From: Cryobacterium zongtaii
GTDB taxonomy: Bacteria; Actinomycetota; Actinomycetes; Actinomycetales; Microbacteriaceae
Assembly (NCBI RefSeq): GCF_002909375.1
Contig: NZ_PPXD01000024.1
Location: forward strand, 1-64,000
Length of the DNA stretch: 64,000 bases
Direction of reading: 5' to 3'
Translations under genes and position numbers: made by a program
Shown here: piece by piece, positions 23,912 to 33,230 of the stretch
Layout of the letters: each line of letters begins with the position of its first letter
Numbering within the stretch: the first letter of the stretch is position 1
The notes under the pieces: generated by a model
The model's database searches: none
Seen by the model: only the letters and a program-made list of their open reading frames with translations
Told to the model about the DNA's origin: nothing

Positions 23912-25057
23912 ATGACCACTCCAATCCGCACAGTTATGAGCCCCGGACGATACGTCCAGGGCAAGGGAGCGATTGATCGCCTCGGCGAATTTGTGGCTCA
24001 GATCGGATCCGCCCCCGTGATCGTCGCTGATGACGTCGTGTGGGGCTTCGCAGGGGAGCAGGTGTCGGCGAGCTTCGCCACTGCGGGCCTCCGCGTTGAA
24101 CGAGTCGAGTTCGGCCGATTCGCGACCGCGGCCGCAGTCGACGCGCTGGTCGAGAAGATCCGCGCAACCAAGTCCGACGTGATCATCGGCGTGGGTGGCG
24201 GAAGCACGATCGATTCAGCCAAGGCCGCCGGCTTCCTGGCCGGAATTCGCTGGGTCAGCGTGCCCACCGTGGCATCGACCGACGCACCCACCTCCGCACT
24301 CTCGGTGATCTACACGGAGGAGGGCGAGTTCGTCGAGTACCGGTTCTTCCCCCGCAATCCCGACCTTGTGCTTATCGACACCCAGATCGTGGCCAATGCG
24401 CCGGTCGAGTTCCTCATCGCCGGTATCGGCGACGCATTGGCAACCTGGCTCGAAGCCCGGGCCACGGCGACTGCCAATGCGACCACGATGGCCGGTGGGC
24501 TACCGACCCAAACTGGAACCGCGCTGGCCAAGTTGTCGTGGGACGTCATCTGGGAAAATGCCCTTCCCGCACTCGACGCCGTGCGTGACAACCTGGTCAC
24601 TCCTGCTCTCGAAAAGCTGGTAGAAGCTAACACCCTATTGTCCGGGCTTGGTTTTGAGTCGGGCGGCCTAGCGGCGGCCCACGCCATCCACAACGGTCTG
24701 ACGGCGGCGCCGCAGACCCACGGGCTCACCCACGGTCAGAAGGTGAACATCGGCTCTTTGACCCAACTCGTCCTTGAGGGCGCGCCACGCACCGAGGTGG
24801 AAGACTTCATCGAGTTCACCACTCGCGTCGGTTTGCCAACCACGCTGACGGAGATCGGTCTGGGCCTAGATGACGAGAAGGAACTGAGGGCCATCGCAAC
24901 GGCTTCTACCCTGCCGGGCGAGACAATCCACAACATGCCGTTCGTAGTCACGGCAGACGACGTTCTTGACGCTCTCAAGTCGATCGAGCGGCTCTCTCGC
25001 TCCGTGCGCGTTGCGCGCGGATTGCCCGCTCCCGTCAGGTACGTGCAAAAGCACTGA
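23912..25057 (+). CDS. gldA: Glycerol dehydrogenase
   Basis: A 381-residue iron/zinc-type alcohol dehydrogenase of the GldA group. SDVIIGVGGGSTIDSAKAAG binds NAD; PTVASTDAPTSALSVIY contains a conserved Asp metal ligand; AHAIHNGLT and GLTHGQKVNIG carry the His metal ligands. It oxidises glycerol to dihydroxyacetone, the substrate of DhaKLM, so the two modules form a glycerol route to dihydroxyacetone phosphate. ATG 23912 is preceded by GAAGG and matches the usual length; the frame is open upstream but extra residues look non-coding. Confidence 0.93.
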   Translation: MTTPIRTVMSPGRYVQGKGAIDRLGEFVAQIGSAPVIVADDVVWGFAGEQVSASFATAGLRVERVEFGRFATAAAVDALVEKIRATKSDVIIGVGGGSTIDSAKAAGFLAGIRWVSVPTVASTDAPTSALSVIYTEEGEFVEYRFFPRNPDLVLIDTQIVANAPVEFLIAGIGDALATWLEARATATANATTMAGGLPTQTGTALAKLSWDVIWENALPALDAVRDNLVTPALEKLVEANTLLSGLGFESGGLAAAHAIHNGLTAAPQTHGLTHGQKVNIGSLTQLVLEGAPRTEVEDFIEFTTRVGLPTTLTEIGLGLDDEKELRAIATASTLPGETIHNMPFVVTADDVLDALKSIERLSRSVRVARGLPAPVRYVQKH

Positions 25058-25904
25058 CACGTCGGCCCGCCGGTCGCCACGCACCGCAGTGGCGTTCCGG
25101 CTGGCCGCCGTCTTGCACTCGGCCGCCGGGGCGGCGCTGTCGTTGATGAACAGGTCGCCCGCTGAGGCTGTCTTGCTTGGACCTGCCCGAGCACGCAGAT
25201 GCACCGACGGGTGCAGCGCAGCTCGGACAGTTCCGAGCCAGCCCCGCGATCGTTGAGCGGGATGCTGTCTGTTGAGGCATCCGCGCGATGGACGCCCGTC
25301 GCGACGCCGCCGACGACCCCGGCGTCCTGAGCACCTCGGAGTCGACGTCGGGATAGCGGCCGACGTATAGGTGGCTGGGCACCTTGGAGAAGGGCGATCT
25401 GGGCGTTGTGGGTGCATTTGGGGCTCACGCGGCGGTTGACCGCATTCATGCTGTTTCAGGCGATACCCATGATTATGTTCGAGTCGAAGAACTCGCCGTG
25501 AATCCGTGCAACCGAGAGGGCTACGCGCCCCAACTGTTCGACATCATTTGGACCGGGCACAGGACCGACCTGCGCGGTGACCTGGAAGCGGTCCAGGATT
25601 AGCTACTCCACCCGGCTCGTCGCGTTCAGCGGAAAGCTGATCTAAACGTAGACCAGCCCGCTGGCTCTAGCCTGGCTGAGCAGGCGGGACCCCGAAGAGC
25701 GATGGCTCTAATGTCCGGTCTCAGATGCAATATGGGTGCGCCGCCGTGAACGTGTCGCTGGTCCGGTTGGACAGGGATGAATCATTTGGGTCGGTGATCT
25801 TGAATCCGTGCACGGATGTTCACAATGCTTGACCGTTTGTGCGGAACTCAGCCCGCTAAAGATTTGCTCAAGCAGGACTTCCAGTTGGACTTCGTTCTCG
25901 TCGA
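25058..25904. other. Long gene-poor stretch
   Basis: Several minus-strand frames are open but none matches a family. A short minus-strand reading around 25470-25602 (FQVTAQVGPVPGPNDVEQLG then VALSVARIHGEFF) has protein-like composition but ends in-frame stops on both sides. It looks like degraded DNA at the edge of the sugar operon. Confidence 0.35.
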
Positions 25905-26081
25905 TTGTCACCACCAAAGCGGAAGAGCAAGGCCGGAGCATGGGACAAGTCCACGATTATCTACAAACAACGCCTCACGCGCCGCGGAATACCGGAAGAG
26001 GCGCATGAATACATGCTCGGCTCACGTTCTGTGATCGAGTGGGTTCTGGATGACGGCGCTCATCGAAAATCCCCAGCATGA
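25905..26081 (+). pseudogene. C-terminal remnant of an ISP-type restriction helicase
   Basis: The frame reads PKRKSKAGAWDKSTIIYKQR, then GIPEEAHEYMLGSRSVIEWV. This resembles the conserved end of type ISP/helicase-methyltransferase proteins (tiiYn..it...IP.eA.eYv.g.sAieWvm). The usual downstream KTDKASGIVNDPN block is replaced by DDGAHRKSPA and a stop. All upstream domains are gone. A footprint of a lost restriction gene. Confidence 0.55.
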
Positions 26082-26470
26082 ACAACCCCAGCGACGTCAT
26101 CGACGAGGCGGTGACACTCCCGGAACTTGCCGCCGCCCAAGCTAGAACAACTGACCTGCACGGTGTCGAGAAACTCCACCACTTAGCGGGACGTGACCGT
26201 TGCAGCACGATGAACCGGCATCCCGGCGCACCCCAGATCAACGAAATCAATGCGCGGATGCGGGGGAAACAACTTGACCATCAAACACTCTTTCAATCAG
26301 AGCCTTGCTGCGACCGTATGGCTTTGCCGCCAGCTGTGGTCCAAAATCAGGCAACTAGGCGCATCTCATGGGCATCCGACGATCATGCCAAGATGGACTA
26401 GACCGCAGCCTTGTGCCAGTCCACGGCCCACAATCCGCCCAGCTGGAGTCCATACGAGATGGAGGATCTG

Positions 26471-27553
26471 ATGCCGAAGACTCCCACCGTCTACGACGTG
26501 GCGGATCTCGCGGGGGTGTCGATCGCGACTGTGTCGCGGGTGTTCCGGAAGCCGCACAAGGTGTCGCAGGCGACCAAGGACCGCGTGAACGCCGCCGTCC
26601 TGAATTTGGGCTACGTGCCGAGCGGAAGCGCTCGTAGTTTGGCGGCGCGACGGGCCGGTGCGATTGGGCTGTGCTTCCCCGACTTCGACGGGATCGACGG
26701 TGGGCCGGCGCCGATTGTTTATGCCGATGGCAGGGTGATCGAGCAACTCGACCCGCCCGAGGACGTCGAACCGAGCGGGGACCTTTACCTCAGCGAGGTC
26801 ATGCTTGGCACGGAGATCGAGGCGTGGCGGCACGGTATGGCCGTGACTATCGCGGTGGCGCGGGGCGACGAGATCTTCGACAACCTCGCCGGTCGTGTCG
26901 ATGGCATGATCACCCTCTCGCGGACGGTGCCTGAGGGGCTGCTTGCCCACATCGCCCGGCATATCCCGGTCGTGGTCATCGCCGGCACGCGCGCAGGGGA
27001 CGATTACGACCACATCGGCACCGACAACGTGGCCGGGATGCAGGCGATGACCCGGCACGTCGTCGACGCCCATGGGGTCCGCGACCTGGCCTTCGTCGGA
27101 GGCCCGGCCGACTCCCCGGACGATCACGACCGCTTCGAGGGGTTCCGAATGGGGCTGCACGCCGAGGGGATTGAGCTGCCGTCGGAGCCGCTCCTGCGAG
27201 GTGACTTCACCCGGAGCCACGGTCGGATGCTCGGTCGTCGTTTGGTCGAGGCAGGTCGGGTCCCGCGGGCGCTCGTGTGCTCGAACGACCAGACCGCCCT
27301 TGGAGTCCTCGACGCCCTACTCGCCACAGGGCTGAGGGTGCCCGAGGACGTCATAGTCACCGGCTTCGACGGGATCGACGCCTCGCAAACGTCACGACCG
27401 CGGCTCACAACCGTCCGTCAACCCATGCGTGAGTTGGGGCGAGCCGCGGTGGACACCTTGCTGCGCAGATTGGGCGACCCTTTGATGCCACCGCAGACCG
27501 GGACCTTGCCGGTCACGGTGCTGCTGCGTGAGAGCTGTGGTTGCCTCGCCTGA
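26471..27553 (+). CDS. LacI-family transcriptional regulator of the glycoside operon
   Basis: A 360-residue LacI-type repressor. The N-terminal HTH and hinge are VYDVADLAGVSIATVSRVFR and NAAVLNLGYVPSGSARSLAA. The periplasmic-binding-protein-like sensor shows VVVIAGTRAGDDYDHIGTDN, DLAFVGGPADSPD and PEDVIVTGFDGIDASQ. It probably binds a di- or oligosaccharide. GGAGG lies just before ATG 26471, deciding the start over upstream Met codons. It precedes the transport operon in the same direction; the 14-bp palindrome at 27617 is its probable operator. Confidence 0.9.
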   Translation: MPKTPTVYDVADLAGVSIATVSRVFRKPHKVSQATKDRVNAAVLNLGYVPSGSARSLAARRAGAIGLCFPDFDGIDGGPAPIVYADGRVIEQLDPPEDVEPSGDLYLSEVMLGTEIEAWRHGMAVTIAVARGDEIFDNLAGRVDGMITLSRTVPEGLLAHIARHIPVVVIAGTRAGDDYDHIGTDNVAGMQAMTRHVVDAHGVRDLAFVGGPADSPDDHDRFEGFRMGLHAEGIELPSEPLLRGDFTRSHGRMLGRRLVEAGRVPRALVCSNDQTALGVLDALLATGLRVPEDVIVTGFDGIDASQTSRPRLTTVRQPMRELGRAAVDTLLRRLGDPLMPPQTGTLPVTVLLRESCGCLA

Positions 27554-27616
27554 CCCAGGCAGGGCATCGTCACGTCCATCCCGTCGTCTGTTCGATCAAA
27601 AGTTGCGCGAGGGTGA

Positions 27617-27637
27617 TGTATGCGCATACAGTATAAG
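27617..27637 (+). promoter_or_regulatory. LacI-type operator and -10 candidate
   Basis: TGTATGCGCATACA (27617-27630) is a perfect 14-bp palindrome with a central CG, the form typical of LacI-family sites. TATAAG follows at once (27632-27637) as a possible -10. It sits about 90 bp before the binding-protein start. Confidence 0.7.
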
Positions 27638-27721
27638 GACAGCACTACTTGCCGACGTAATCCGCGTGGATGCGTAACGCTCGGCCGAGGTGACAAAGAT
27701 GACACTAAGGAGAAGACATCC

Positions 27722-29383
27722 ATGATCGATGGCACCCGTCGGACGCGCATGCGCCTGACTTCCGCCCTGGGGCTGGGGCTCGCCGCAGCCCTGGCGCTCA
27801 GCGCCTGTGCGGCCCCCGAGTCGGGACCCACGACCGGAACGGATGGATCGAGCTCACTCATGCTCGCCGCCGACAACGGATCGCCGACGTTCGTCAAGAA
27901 CTTCAACCCGTTCGTGATCGAGAAGCGCACCGCATCGACGATCATCAACGAACCCCTCATGGTCGTGAACGCGCTCGACGGCAAGTCGACGAGCTTTCTG
28001 CAGACCGACTACACGCAGCCCGACGCCAAGACGATTGTCTCGGACATCCGCGAGGGCGTCATTTGGAGCGACGGCGAAGAGTTCACCGCTGAAGACGTCG
28101 TCTTCACGTACAACCTCCTCAAGGAGTTCCCAGCTCTCGACAGCACCGGTGTATGGTCACGTCTTGAGTCCGTGAGCGCCGAAGGCCTGAAGGTCACCTT
28201 CACCCTTCAGGCGGAGGACTCCTCCGCCCCTATCACCGTGCTCGCCGTCCCGATCGTCGCCGAGCACCTCTGGGCCGACGTCAAGGACCCGGTTACTTTC
28301 ACCAATGAAGACCCCATCGGAACCGGCCCTTATACGCTCGGCGACTTCAACGCGAACCAGTACAAGCTCGAGAAGAATGCGGACTACTGGCAGGCCGACA
28401 AGGTTGCCGCCGATGAACTCGTGCTCCCCGCCGCGAACTCGCAGCTGGACGTCGTCAACAACGGCTACGACTGGGCCTACGCGTTCATGTCTGACGTCGA
28501 GAACACCTGGGTCGCCGCCGACGAGGGCAATCAGTATTGGTTCCCCGCGGCTGGCACGGTTGCCATCGCGCCGAACCTCACCAAAGCGCCCTACAACGAC
28601 CCGAACTTCCGCGAGGGCATGTCCCTCGCGCTCGAGCGCGACAGCATCGCCGACAATGCCTCCGAGGGCACCGTTGGTGCCGCCGGCCAGCAGGGACTCC
28701 TGCTGCCGACACAGGACGAGTGGCTCACCGACGCCATCCCCGACAAGGGCATGGTCGCGCAGGATACCGACGCTGCCGAAGCGGCCTTCGCCAAGGCCGG
28801 CTTCACGTCCAAGGGCGGAAAACTCGTCGACGCGGACGGCGTCCAGGCCAAGATGACGATCACAACCCCGAACGGCTGGACGGACTGGCTGCGCGCAGTG
28901 CAGGAGATCCAGAAGCAGTACGTTGCGATCGGCATCGACGTGAAGATCAACCAGCCGCAGCCCGCCGCCTACTTCCAGGCGGTTCAGAACGGTGATTTCG
29001 ATGTTGCGATGACGTCCTTCGGCGGCAACGGCTCGGTCTACCAGGGCTACTACAACCTGCTGAGCTCCGATTTCCTCCAGCCGATCGGTACCACGGCTCC
29101 GTCGAACTACCAGCGGTACTCCAACCCTGAGGTCGACAGGATGCTCACCGAGTTCCGCACGACCGTAGACGCGGACCGCCAGAAGGAGCTCGCCGGGGAA
29201 CTCCAGGAGGTCATGTACAACGACCTCCCGGTCATCTCCGTCTACTATGCGGGCCTCTGGGGTCTCGTCTCCGACAAGAGCTTCACCGGCTGGCCCGACG
29301 CCGACAATCCCTACATGACGCCGACTCCGTACACCTCGGCAGCGCTCGTCGTCCTGACCACCATCACGAAGGCGAACGGCTAA
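27722..29383 (+). CDS. ABC transporter substrate-binding lipoprotein, family 5
   Basis: A 553-residue extracellular solute-binding protein. The signal peptide ends at lipobox LSAC (about residues 24-27). The family-5 fold is shown by VSDIREGVIWSDGEEFTAED, VVFTYNLLKEFPA, PIGTGPYTLGDFNANQYKLE and APYNDPNFREGMSLALERDS. Family 5 binds peptides or, in soil bacteria and thermophiles, cello- and other oligosaccharides. Given the GH94, GH3 and GH1 genes downstream, an oligoglucoside is most likely. AAGGAGA precedes ATG 27722. Confidence 0.9.
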   Translation: MIDGTRRTRMRLTSALGLGLAAALALSACAAPESGPTTGTDGSSSLMLAADNGSPTFVKNFNPFVIEKRTASTIINEPLMVVNALDGKSTSFLQTDYTQPDAKTIVSDIREGVIWSDGEEFTAEDVVFTYNLLKEFPALDSTGVWSRLESVSAEGLKVTFTLQAEDSSAPITVLAVPIVAEHLWADVKDPVTFTNEDPIGTGPYTLGDFNANQYKLEKNADYWQADKVAADELVLPAANSQLDVVNNGYDWAYAFMSDVENTWVAADEGNQYWFPAAGTVAIAPNLTKAPYNDPNFREGMSLALERDSIADNASEGTVGAAGQQGLLLPTQDEWLTDAIPDKGMVAQDTDAAEAAFAKAGFTSKGGKLVDADGVQAKMTITTPNGWTDWLRAVQEIQKQYVAIGIDVKINQPQPAAYFQAVQNGDFDVAMTSFGGNGSVYQGYYNLLSSDFLQPIGTTAPSNYQRYSNPEVDRMLTEFRTTVDADRQKELAGELQEVMYNDLPVISVYYAGLWGLVSDKSFTGWPDADNPYMTPTPYTSAALVVLTTITKANG

Positions 29384-29408
29384 GAGGTTCTCCTGCAGAA
29401 CCGCTAAA

Positions 29409-29452
29409 GGCTGAGCGAGGTGCCTCTGACACCTCGGGCACCTCGCTCAGCC
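29409..29452 (+). terminator. Intra-operon hairpin after the binding-protein gene
   Basis: GGCTGAGCGAGGTGCC and GGCACCTCGCTCAGCC pair perfectly over 16 bp with a 12-nt loop. No T tract follows. Such hairpins stabilise or partly terminate the mRNA so that more binding protein than permease is made. Confidence 0.75.
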
Positions 29453-29490
29453 CCGCTGTGCCCCAACCTCCTATCGAAGGCGAGTAACCC

Positions 29491-30471
29491 GTGTGGTACC
29501 CCCTGCGCAAGCTTGGCCTGCTGCTCCTGACCGCGTGGGCCGCGATCACCCTGAACTTCCTGCTGCCGCGGCTCATGCCCGGCACGCCTGCTGACGCGGC
29601 CATCGCGAAGCTGGCACAAAACGGCCCTGTGGATCCAGCGACCCGAGCAGCCATCGAGGCTCAGCTCGGCGTCCCGACCGGCGACGTGTGGTCGCAATAC
29701 GTTCAGTACCTCGGCAACGTGTCCCGCCTCGACTTCGGGGTCTCGTACACGTTCTTCCCGCAGAGCGTTTCCTCCCTCGTCTTGAACGCGCTCCCGTGGA
29801 CACTTGTCATGGTCGGTCTCGTAACGATTGTCGCGTTCGTCCTCGGCACCCTGCTCGGTGTGCTCGCCGCCTGGAAGCGCGGCACCTGGCTCGACACCCT
29901 CCCCACGCTCGGCGGAACGTTCACCTCGGCCTTCCCATACTTCTGGACCGCCCTTCTGCTCGTCTTCTTCCTCGGCTACACGCTCAAGTGGTTCCCGACC
30001 TCGGGCGCGTATGGCCTCGAAGCGACCCCCAACCTCAGCCTCGCCTTCATCGGCGACGCGCTCGGCCACGCCTGGCTGCCCGCCGTGACTATCCTCGTCA
30101 CCTCCGTCGGCGGCTGGATACTCGGGATGCGCAACAACATGATCAATACCCTCGGCGACGACTACGTCACCTTCGCCGAAGCGAACGGTCTGCGCACCCA
30201 TACCGTCGCTATCAAGTACGCCGCCCGCAACGCGATCCTGCCGAACCTCACCGGCTTCGGCCTGGCGCTCGGTGGTGTGGTGGGTGGCTCGCTGCTCGTC
30301 GAGCAGGTCTTCAACTACCCCGGTGTGGGCTACTTGCTCTTCAACGCGGTCACGAACCAGGACTTCCCGCTCATGCAGGCGCTGTTCCTCATGATCACGA
30401 TCAGTATTCTGCTCGCGAACTTCTTGGTCGACATCTTGTACGGACTATTGGATCCGAGGACCCGACGATGA
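29491..30471 (+). CDS. ABC transporter permease (DppB/OppB type)
   Basis: A 326-residue inner-membrane permease starting at GTG. LTAWAAITLNFLLPRLMPGT is the family's N-terminal helix ending in LMPGTP; the EAA-type cytoplasmic loop is VTFAEANGLRTHTVAIKYAA and the C-terminal helix region contains LLVEQVFNYPGVGYLLFNAV. Six transmembrane segments fit. It pairs with the product of 30468 to form the channel for the family-5 binding protein. The two genes overlap by ATGA. Confidence 0.9.
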   Translation: MWYPLRKLGLLLLTAWAAITLNFLLPRLMPGTPADAAIAKLAQNGPVDPATRAAIEAQLGVPTGDVWSQYVQYLGNVSRLDFGVSYTFFPQSVSSLVLNALPWTLVMVGLVTIVAFVLGTLLGVLAAWKRGTWLDTLPTLGGTFTSAFPYFWTALLLVFFLGYTLKWFPTSGAYGLEATPNLSLAFIGDALGHAWLPAVTILVTSVGGWILGMRNNMINTLGDDYVTFAEANGLRTHTVAIKYAARNAILPNLTGFGLALGGVVGGSLLVEQVFNYPGVGYLLFNAVTNQDFPLMQALFLMITISILLANFLVDILYGLLDPRTRR

Positions 30472-31433
30472 CTGCTCTAGTGAATCCCCCTGAACCCACG
30501 GGCTCGACCCCGCCCCATCAGGCCGCGCGCGGTGCCGGCCCCGTCCTCCCCAAGCAGCACGGGCCGGCCTCGCCGTTGCGGGTCCTCACACGCGGCGCCT
30601 CGACGATCTGGAGCAACAAGAAGGCCCGCATCGGCGTGGTCCTGCTCCTCGCCTTCGTGGCTCTGGCCATCTTCGCGCCGCTCATCGCGCCCTACGGCGC
30701 AGGCGAGAACGGCTTCGGACGCAACCAATCTCCATCCGGAAGCCACTGGTTCGGTACCACGGCCGCAGGCGAGGACGTGCTCTCGCAGGTTATCTTCGGT
30801 GCCCGGATTTCGGTGCTCGTCGGCTTCATCGCCGGGTTTCTCTCCACCCTCATCGCGGTCGTCGTCGGCCTGTCGTGGGGCTATATCCGTGGCCCGCTCG
30901 CCGACGTCATCAACTTCATCGTCAACCTCGTGCTCGTCATCCCGGGGCTACCGCTCATGATCGTCATCGCGGCCTACCTGCAGAACGGCGGCATGACGAT
31001 GATCATCTTCGTCGTCGTGCTCACCGGTTGGGCGTATGGGGCGCGCGTGCTCCGATCGCAGACGCAGTCCATCCGCGGTCGTGACTTCATCACCGCAGCG
31101 CAATTCGCCGGAGACGGCGCGGCCCGCATCGTCTTCCACGAGATCCTGCCGAACATGACCTCGCTCATTACCGGCAGCTTCTTCGGTGCGGCGACGTCGG
31201 CGGTCCTCGCGGAGTCGGGCCTGTCCTTCCTGGGGATCGGCGACACGACGACCGTGAGCTGGGGATCCATGCTCTTCTGGGCGTCGAATTCAAACGCCCT
31301 GCTCACCGGTCAGTGGGTGCTGCTTTTCGCACCCGGCCTGTGCATCGCACTGATCGCCACGTCGCTCACTCTTATCAACTTCGGGGTGGACGGCCTGTCC
31401 AACCCCCGCCTTCGGGAAGGAACCGGACGATGA
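30468..31433 (+). CDS. ABC transporter permease (DppC/OppC type)
   Basis: A 321-residue permease. A cytoplasmic N-terminal tail (about 45 residues) leads into KKARIGVVLLLAFVALAIFA; the periplasmic GSHWFGTTAAGEDVLSQVIF is a signature of the DppC group. RGRDFITAAQFAGDGAARIV is the EAA loop, and FFGAATSAVLAESGLSFLGI the conserved C-terminal helix. It starts at the ATGA overlap with the previous permease and ends at an ATGA overlap with the ATPase gene, giving coupled translation. Confidence 0.9.
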   Translation: MTALVNPPEPTGSTPPHQAARGAGPVLPKQHGPASPLRVLTRGASTIWSNKKARIGVVLLLAFVALAIFAPLIAPYGAGENGFGRNQSPSGSHWFGTTAAGEDVLSQVIFGARISVLVGFIAGFLSTLIAVVVGLSWGYIRGPLADVINFIVNLVLVIPGLPLMIVIAAYLQNGGMTMIIFVVVLTGWAYGARVLRSQTQSIRGRDFITAAQFAGDGAARIVFHEILPNMTSLITGSFFGAATSAVLAESGLSFLGIGDTTTVSWGSMLFWASNSNALLTGQWVLLFAPGLCIALIATSLTLINFGVDGLSNPRLREGTGR

Positions 31434-33160
31434 GCCTGCTCGAGGTCAACAACCTGTCGGTCATCTATGAACCGCGCGGCGCGGAGCCGACATATGCGGT
31501 CAGGAACGCTTCTTTCTCTCTGGAACGTGGCGAGTTCGTCGGCCTCGTGGGGGAGTCCGGCTCCGGCAAGTCAACCCTCGGCTTCGCGGTGACCCGCCTC
31601 GCTAAGGCGCCGGCCCGCATCTCGGAGGGAACGATCCTCTTCGATGGACGCGATATCGCGAGCATGGATGAGGAGGAGCTGCGCAAGCAGCGTCAGGGCG
31701 GTTTCGCGATGGTGCTGCAGTCCGGCATGAACGCCCTCAACCCGGTGCGCTCGATTCGCAAGCATTTCGGCGACATCTTTGCCGCGCACGACCACGTGCC
31801 CACGAGCAAGCGTCTCGCGCGAGCCTACGACCTCGTCGAGAAGGTCGAGTTGCCCCGAGATGTGCTCGACCGCTTCCCCGGTGAGCTCTCTGGCGGGATG
31901 AGACAACGCGTCTCGATCGCTCTCGCACTGTCGCTTGAGCCCCAGCTCATGGTCTTCGATGAGCCGACCACGGCTCTCGACGTCCTCGTGCAGCACGCCG
32001 TCATGGGCACCATCCGGGAGCTGCAGAAGTCTGAGAACTTCACCGCGCTGCTGATCAGTCACGACCTCGGCGTCGTGCTGGAGTCGACGTCACGGGTCAT
32101 GGTCATGAGCGAGGGCGTCATTGTTGAGGACGGTACGTCGCAGCAGATCCTGCACGCACCGCAGCACGAGTACACACAGATGTTGCTCGGCCACTATGCC
32201 GACCCCCGCGCGGAGGTCGTCGAGGTGCCCGGGCTCGTCGTGCGCGGCTTGACGATCTCGAGCACCGGGCTCGGCTCCGCCCTCGACGCCGTCTCGCCGA
32301 AGACAGGCGAGGTGACAGCTGCGCCCTCCGCGCCCGCCCGGCGCCGACCGGGGCGGCCCGAAGTGGCGGCGATCGTGGTCGACGACGTCACTAAGGTCTA
32401 TCCGCGGCCGCGCCGCGGTAGCGACCCGGTCACTGCCGTCGACCACGTCTCCTTCACCCTCGACCAGGGCCAGTCCATGGCCCTGGTCGGAGCGAGCGGC
32501 TCGGGCAAGTCCACCATCGCCAAGCTCATCACCGGCGTCGAACGTCCGACATCGGGCACGATCCTTTTCGGTGAGACCCGGGTCGACACGCTACGGGGCA
32601 AGGGGCTGCGGGGGCTACGCCAGGAGGTGCAGATGGTCTTCCAAGACCCGTACTCCGCTCTCAACCCGCTGCACACGGTCGAGTACGCGCTCATGCGCCC
32701 CGTCCTCAACCACACAGGACTGCGCGGTGCCGCGGCGCGCACGCGCGTCCTCGAGCTCCTCGACACCGTGGGCCTGACGCCCGTCGAGCAGTTCGCGGCG
32801 AAGCTCCCGCATCAGCTCTCCGGCGGGCAGCGTCAGCGCGTGGTCATCGCCCGCGCTCTCGCCTGCGACCCGCAGGTGATCATCGCGGACGAGCCCGTTT
32901 CGATGCTCGACGTGTCGTTGCGCGCCGGCGTTCTCGCGCTCCTGGATGGACTGCGGGTCACGTTCGGCGTCTCGATGCTCTACATCACCCATGACCTCCT
33001 CTCCGCTCGGCTGGTCACTGACCAAATCATGGTTCTCAATCAAGGCCGGGTTGTGGAGTCCGGACAGACCGCCCAGGTGCTGCGGTTCCCCCAGGACCCC
33101 TACACAATGGAGCTGCTCGAGGCGATCCCGCAGCCGCACCGCGCGGGAGCCGGGCGATGA
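31430..33160 (+). CDS. Fused double ABC ATPase (DppD-DppF type)
   Basis: A 576-residue protein with two nucleotide-binding domains. NBD1: Walker A GESGSGKST (41-49), signature LSGGM (153-157), Walker B LMVFDEP. NBD2: Walker A GASGSGKST (354-362), signature LSGGQ (463-467), Walker B IIADEP. A Pro/Ala-rich linker joins them (about 265-315). In most family-5 transporters these are separate proteins; the fusion supplies both halves in one chain. The first signature has Met where Gln is usual. ATGA overlap with the upstream permease. Confidence 0.93.
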   Translation: MSLLEVNNLSVIYEPRGAEPTYAVRNASFSLERGEFVGLVGESGSGKSTLGFAVTRLAKAPARISEGTILFDGRDIASMDEEELRKQRQGGFAMVLQSGMNALNPVRSIRKHFGDIFAAHDHVPTSKRLARAYDLVEKVELPRDVLDRFPGELSGGMRQRVSIALALSLEPQLMVFDEPTTALDVLVQHAVMGTIRELQKSENFTALLISHDLGVVLESTSRVMVMSEGVIVEDGTSQQILHAPQHEYTQMLLGHYADPRAEVVEVPGLVVRGLTISSTGLGSALDAVSPKTGEVTAAPSAPARRRPGRPEVAAIVVDDVTKVYPRPRRGSDPVTAVDHVSFTLDQGQSMALVGASGSGKSTIAKLITGVERPTSGTILFGETRVDTLRGKGLRGLRQEVQMVFQDPYSALNPLHTVEYALMRPVLNHTGLRGAAARTRVLELLDTVGLTPVEQFAAKLPHQLSGGQRQRVVIARALACDPQVIIADEPVSMLDVSLRAGVLALLDGLRVTFGVSMLYITHDLLSARLVTDQIMVLNQGRVVESGQTAQVLRFPQDPYTMELLEAIPQPHRAGAGR

Positions 33161-33230
33161 CCGGCGCCGGGCGCACTGCGCACACCACGTGCTGACTGCA
33201 CCGATCCAAAAAAGACCAAGCGAGGCAAAC

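Noticed and set aside
29404-30201. Minus-strand frame opposite the first permease
   Set aside because: Glu/Gly-rich antisense shadow; the plus-strand permease signature is clear.
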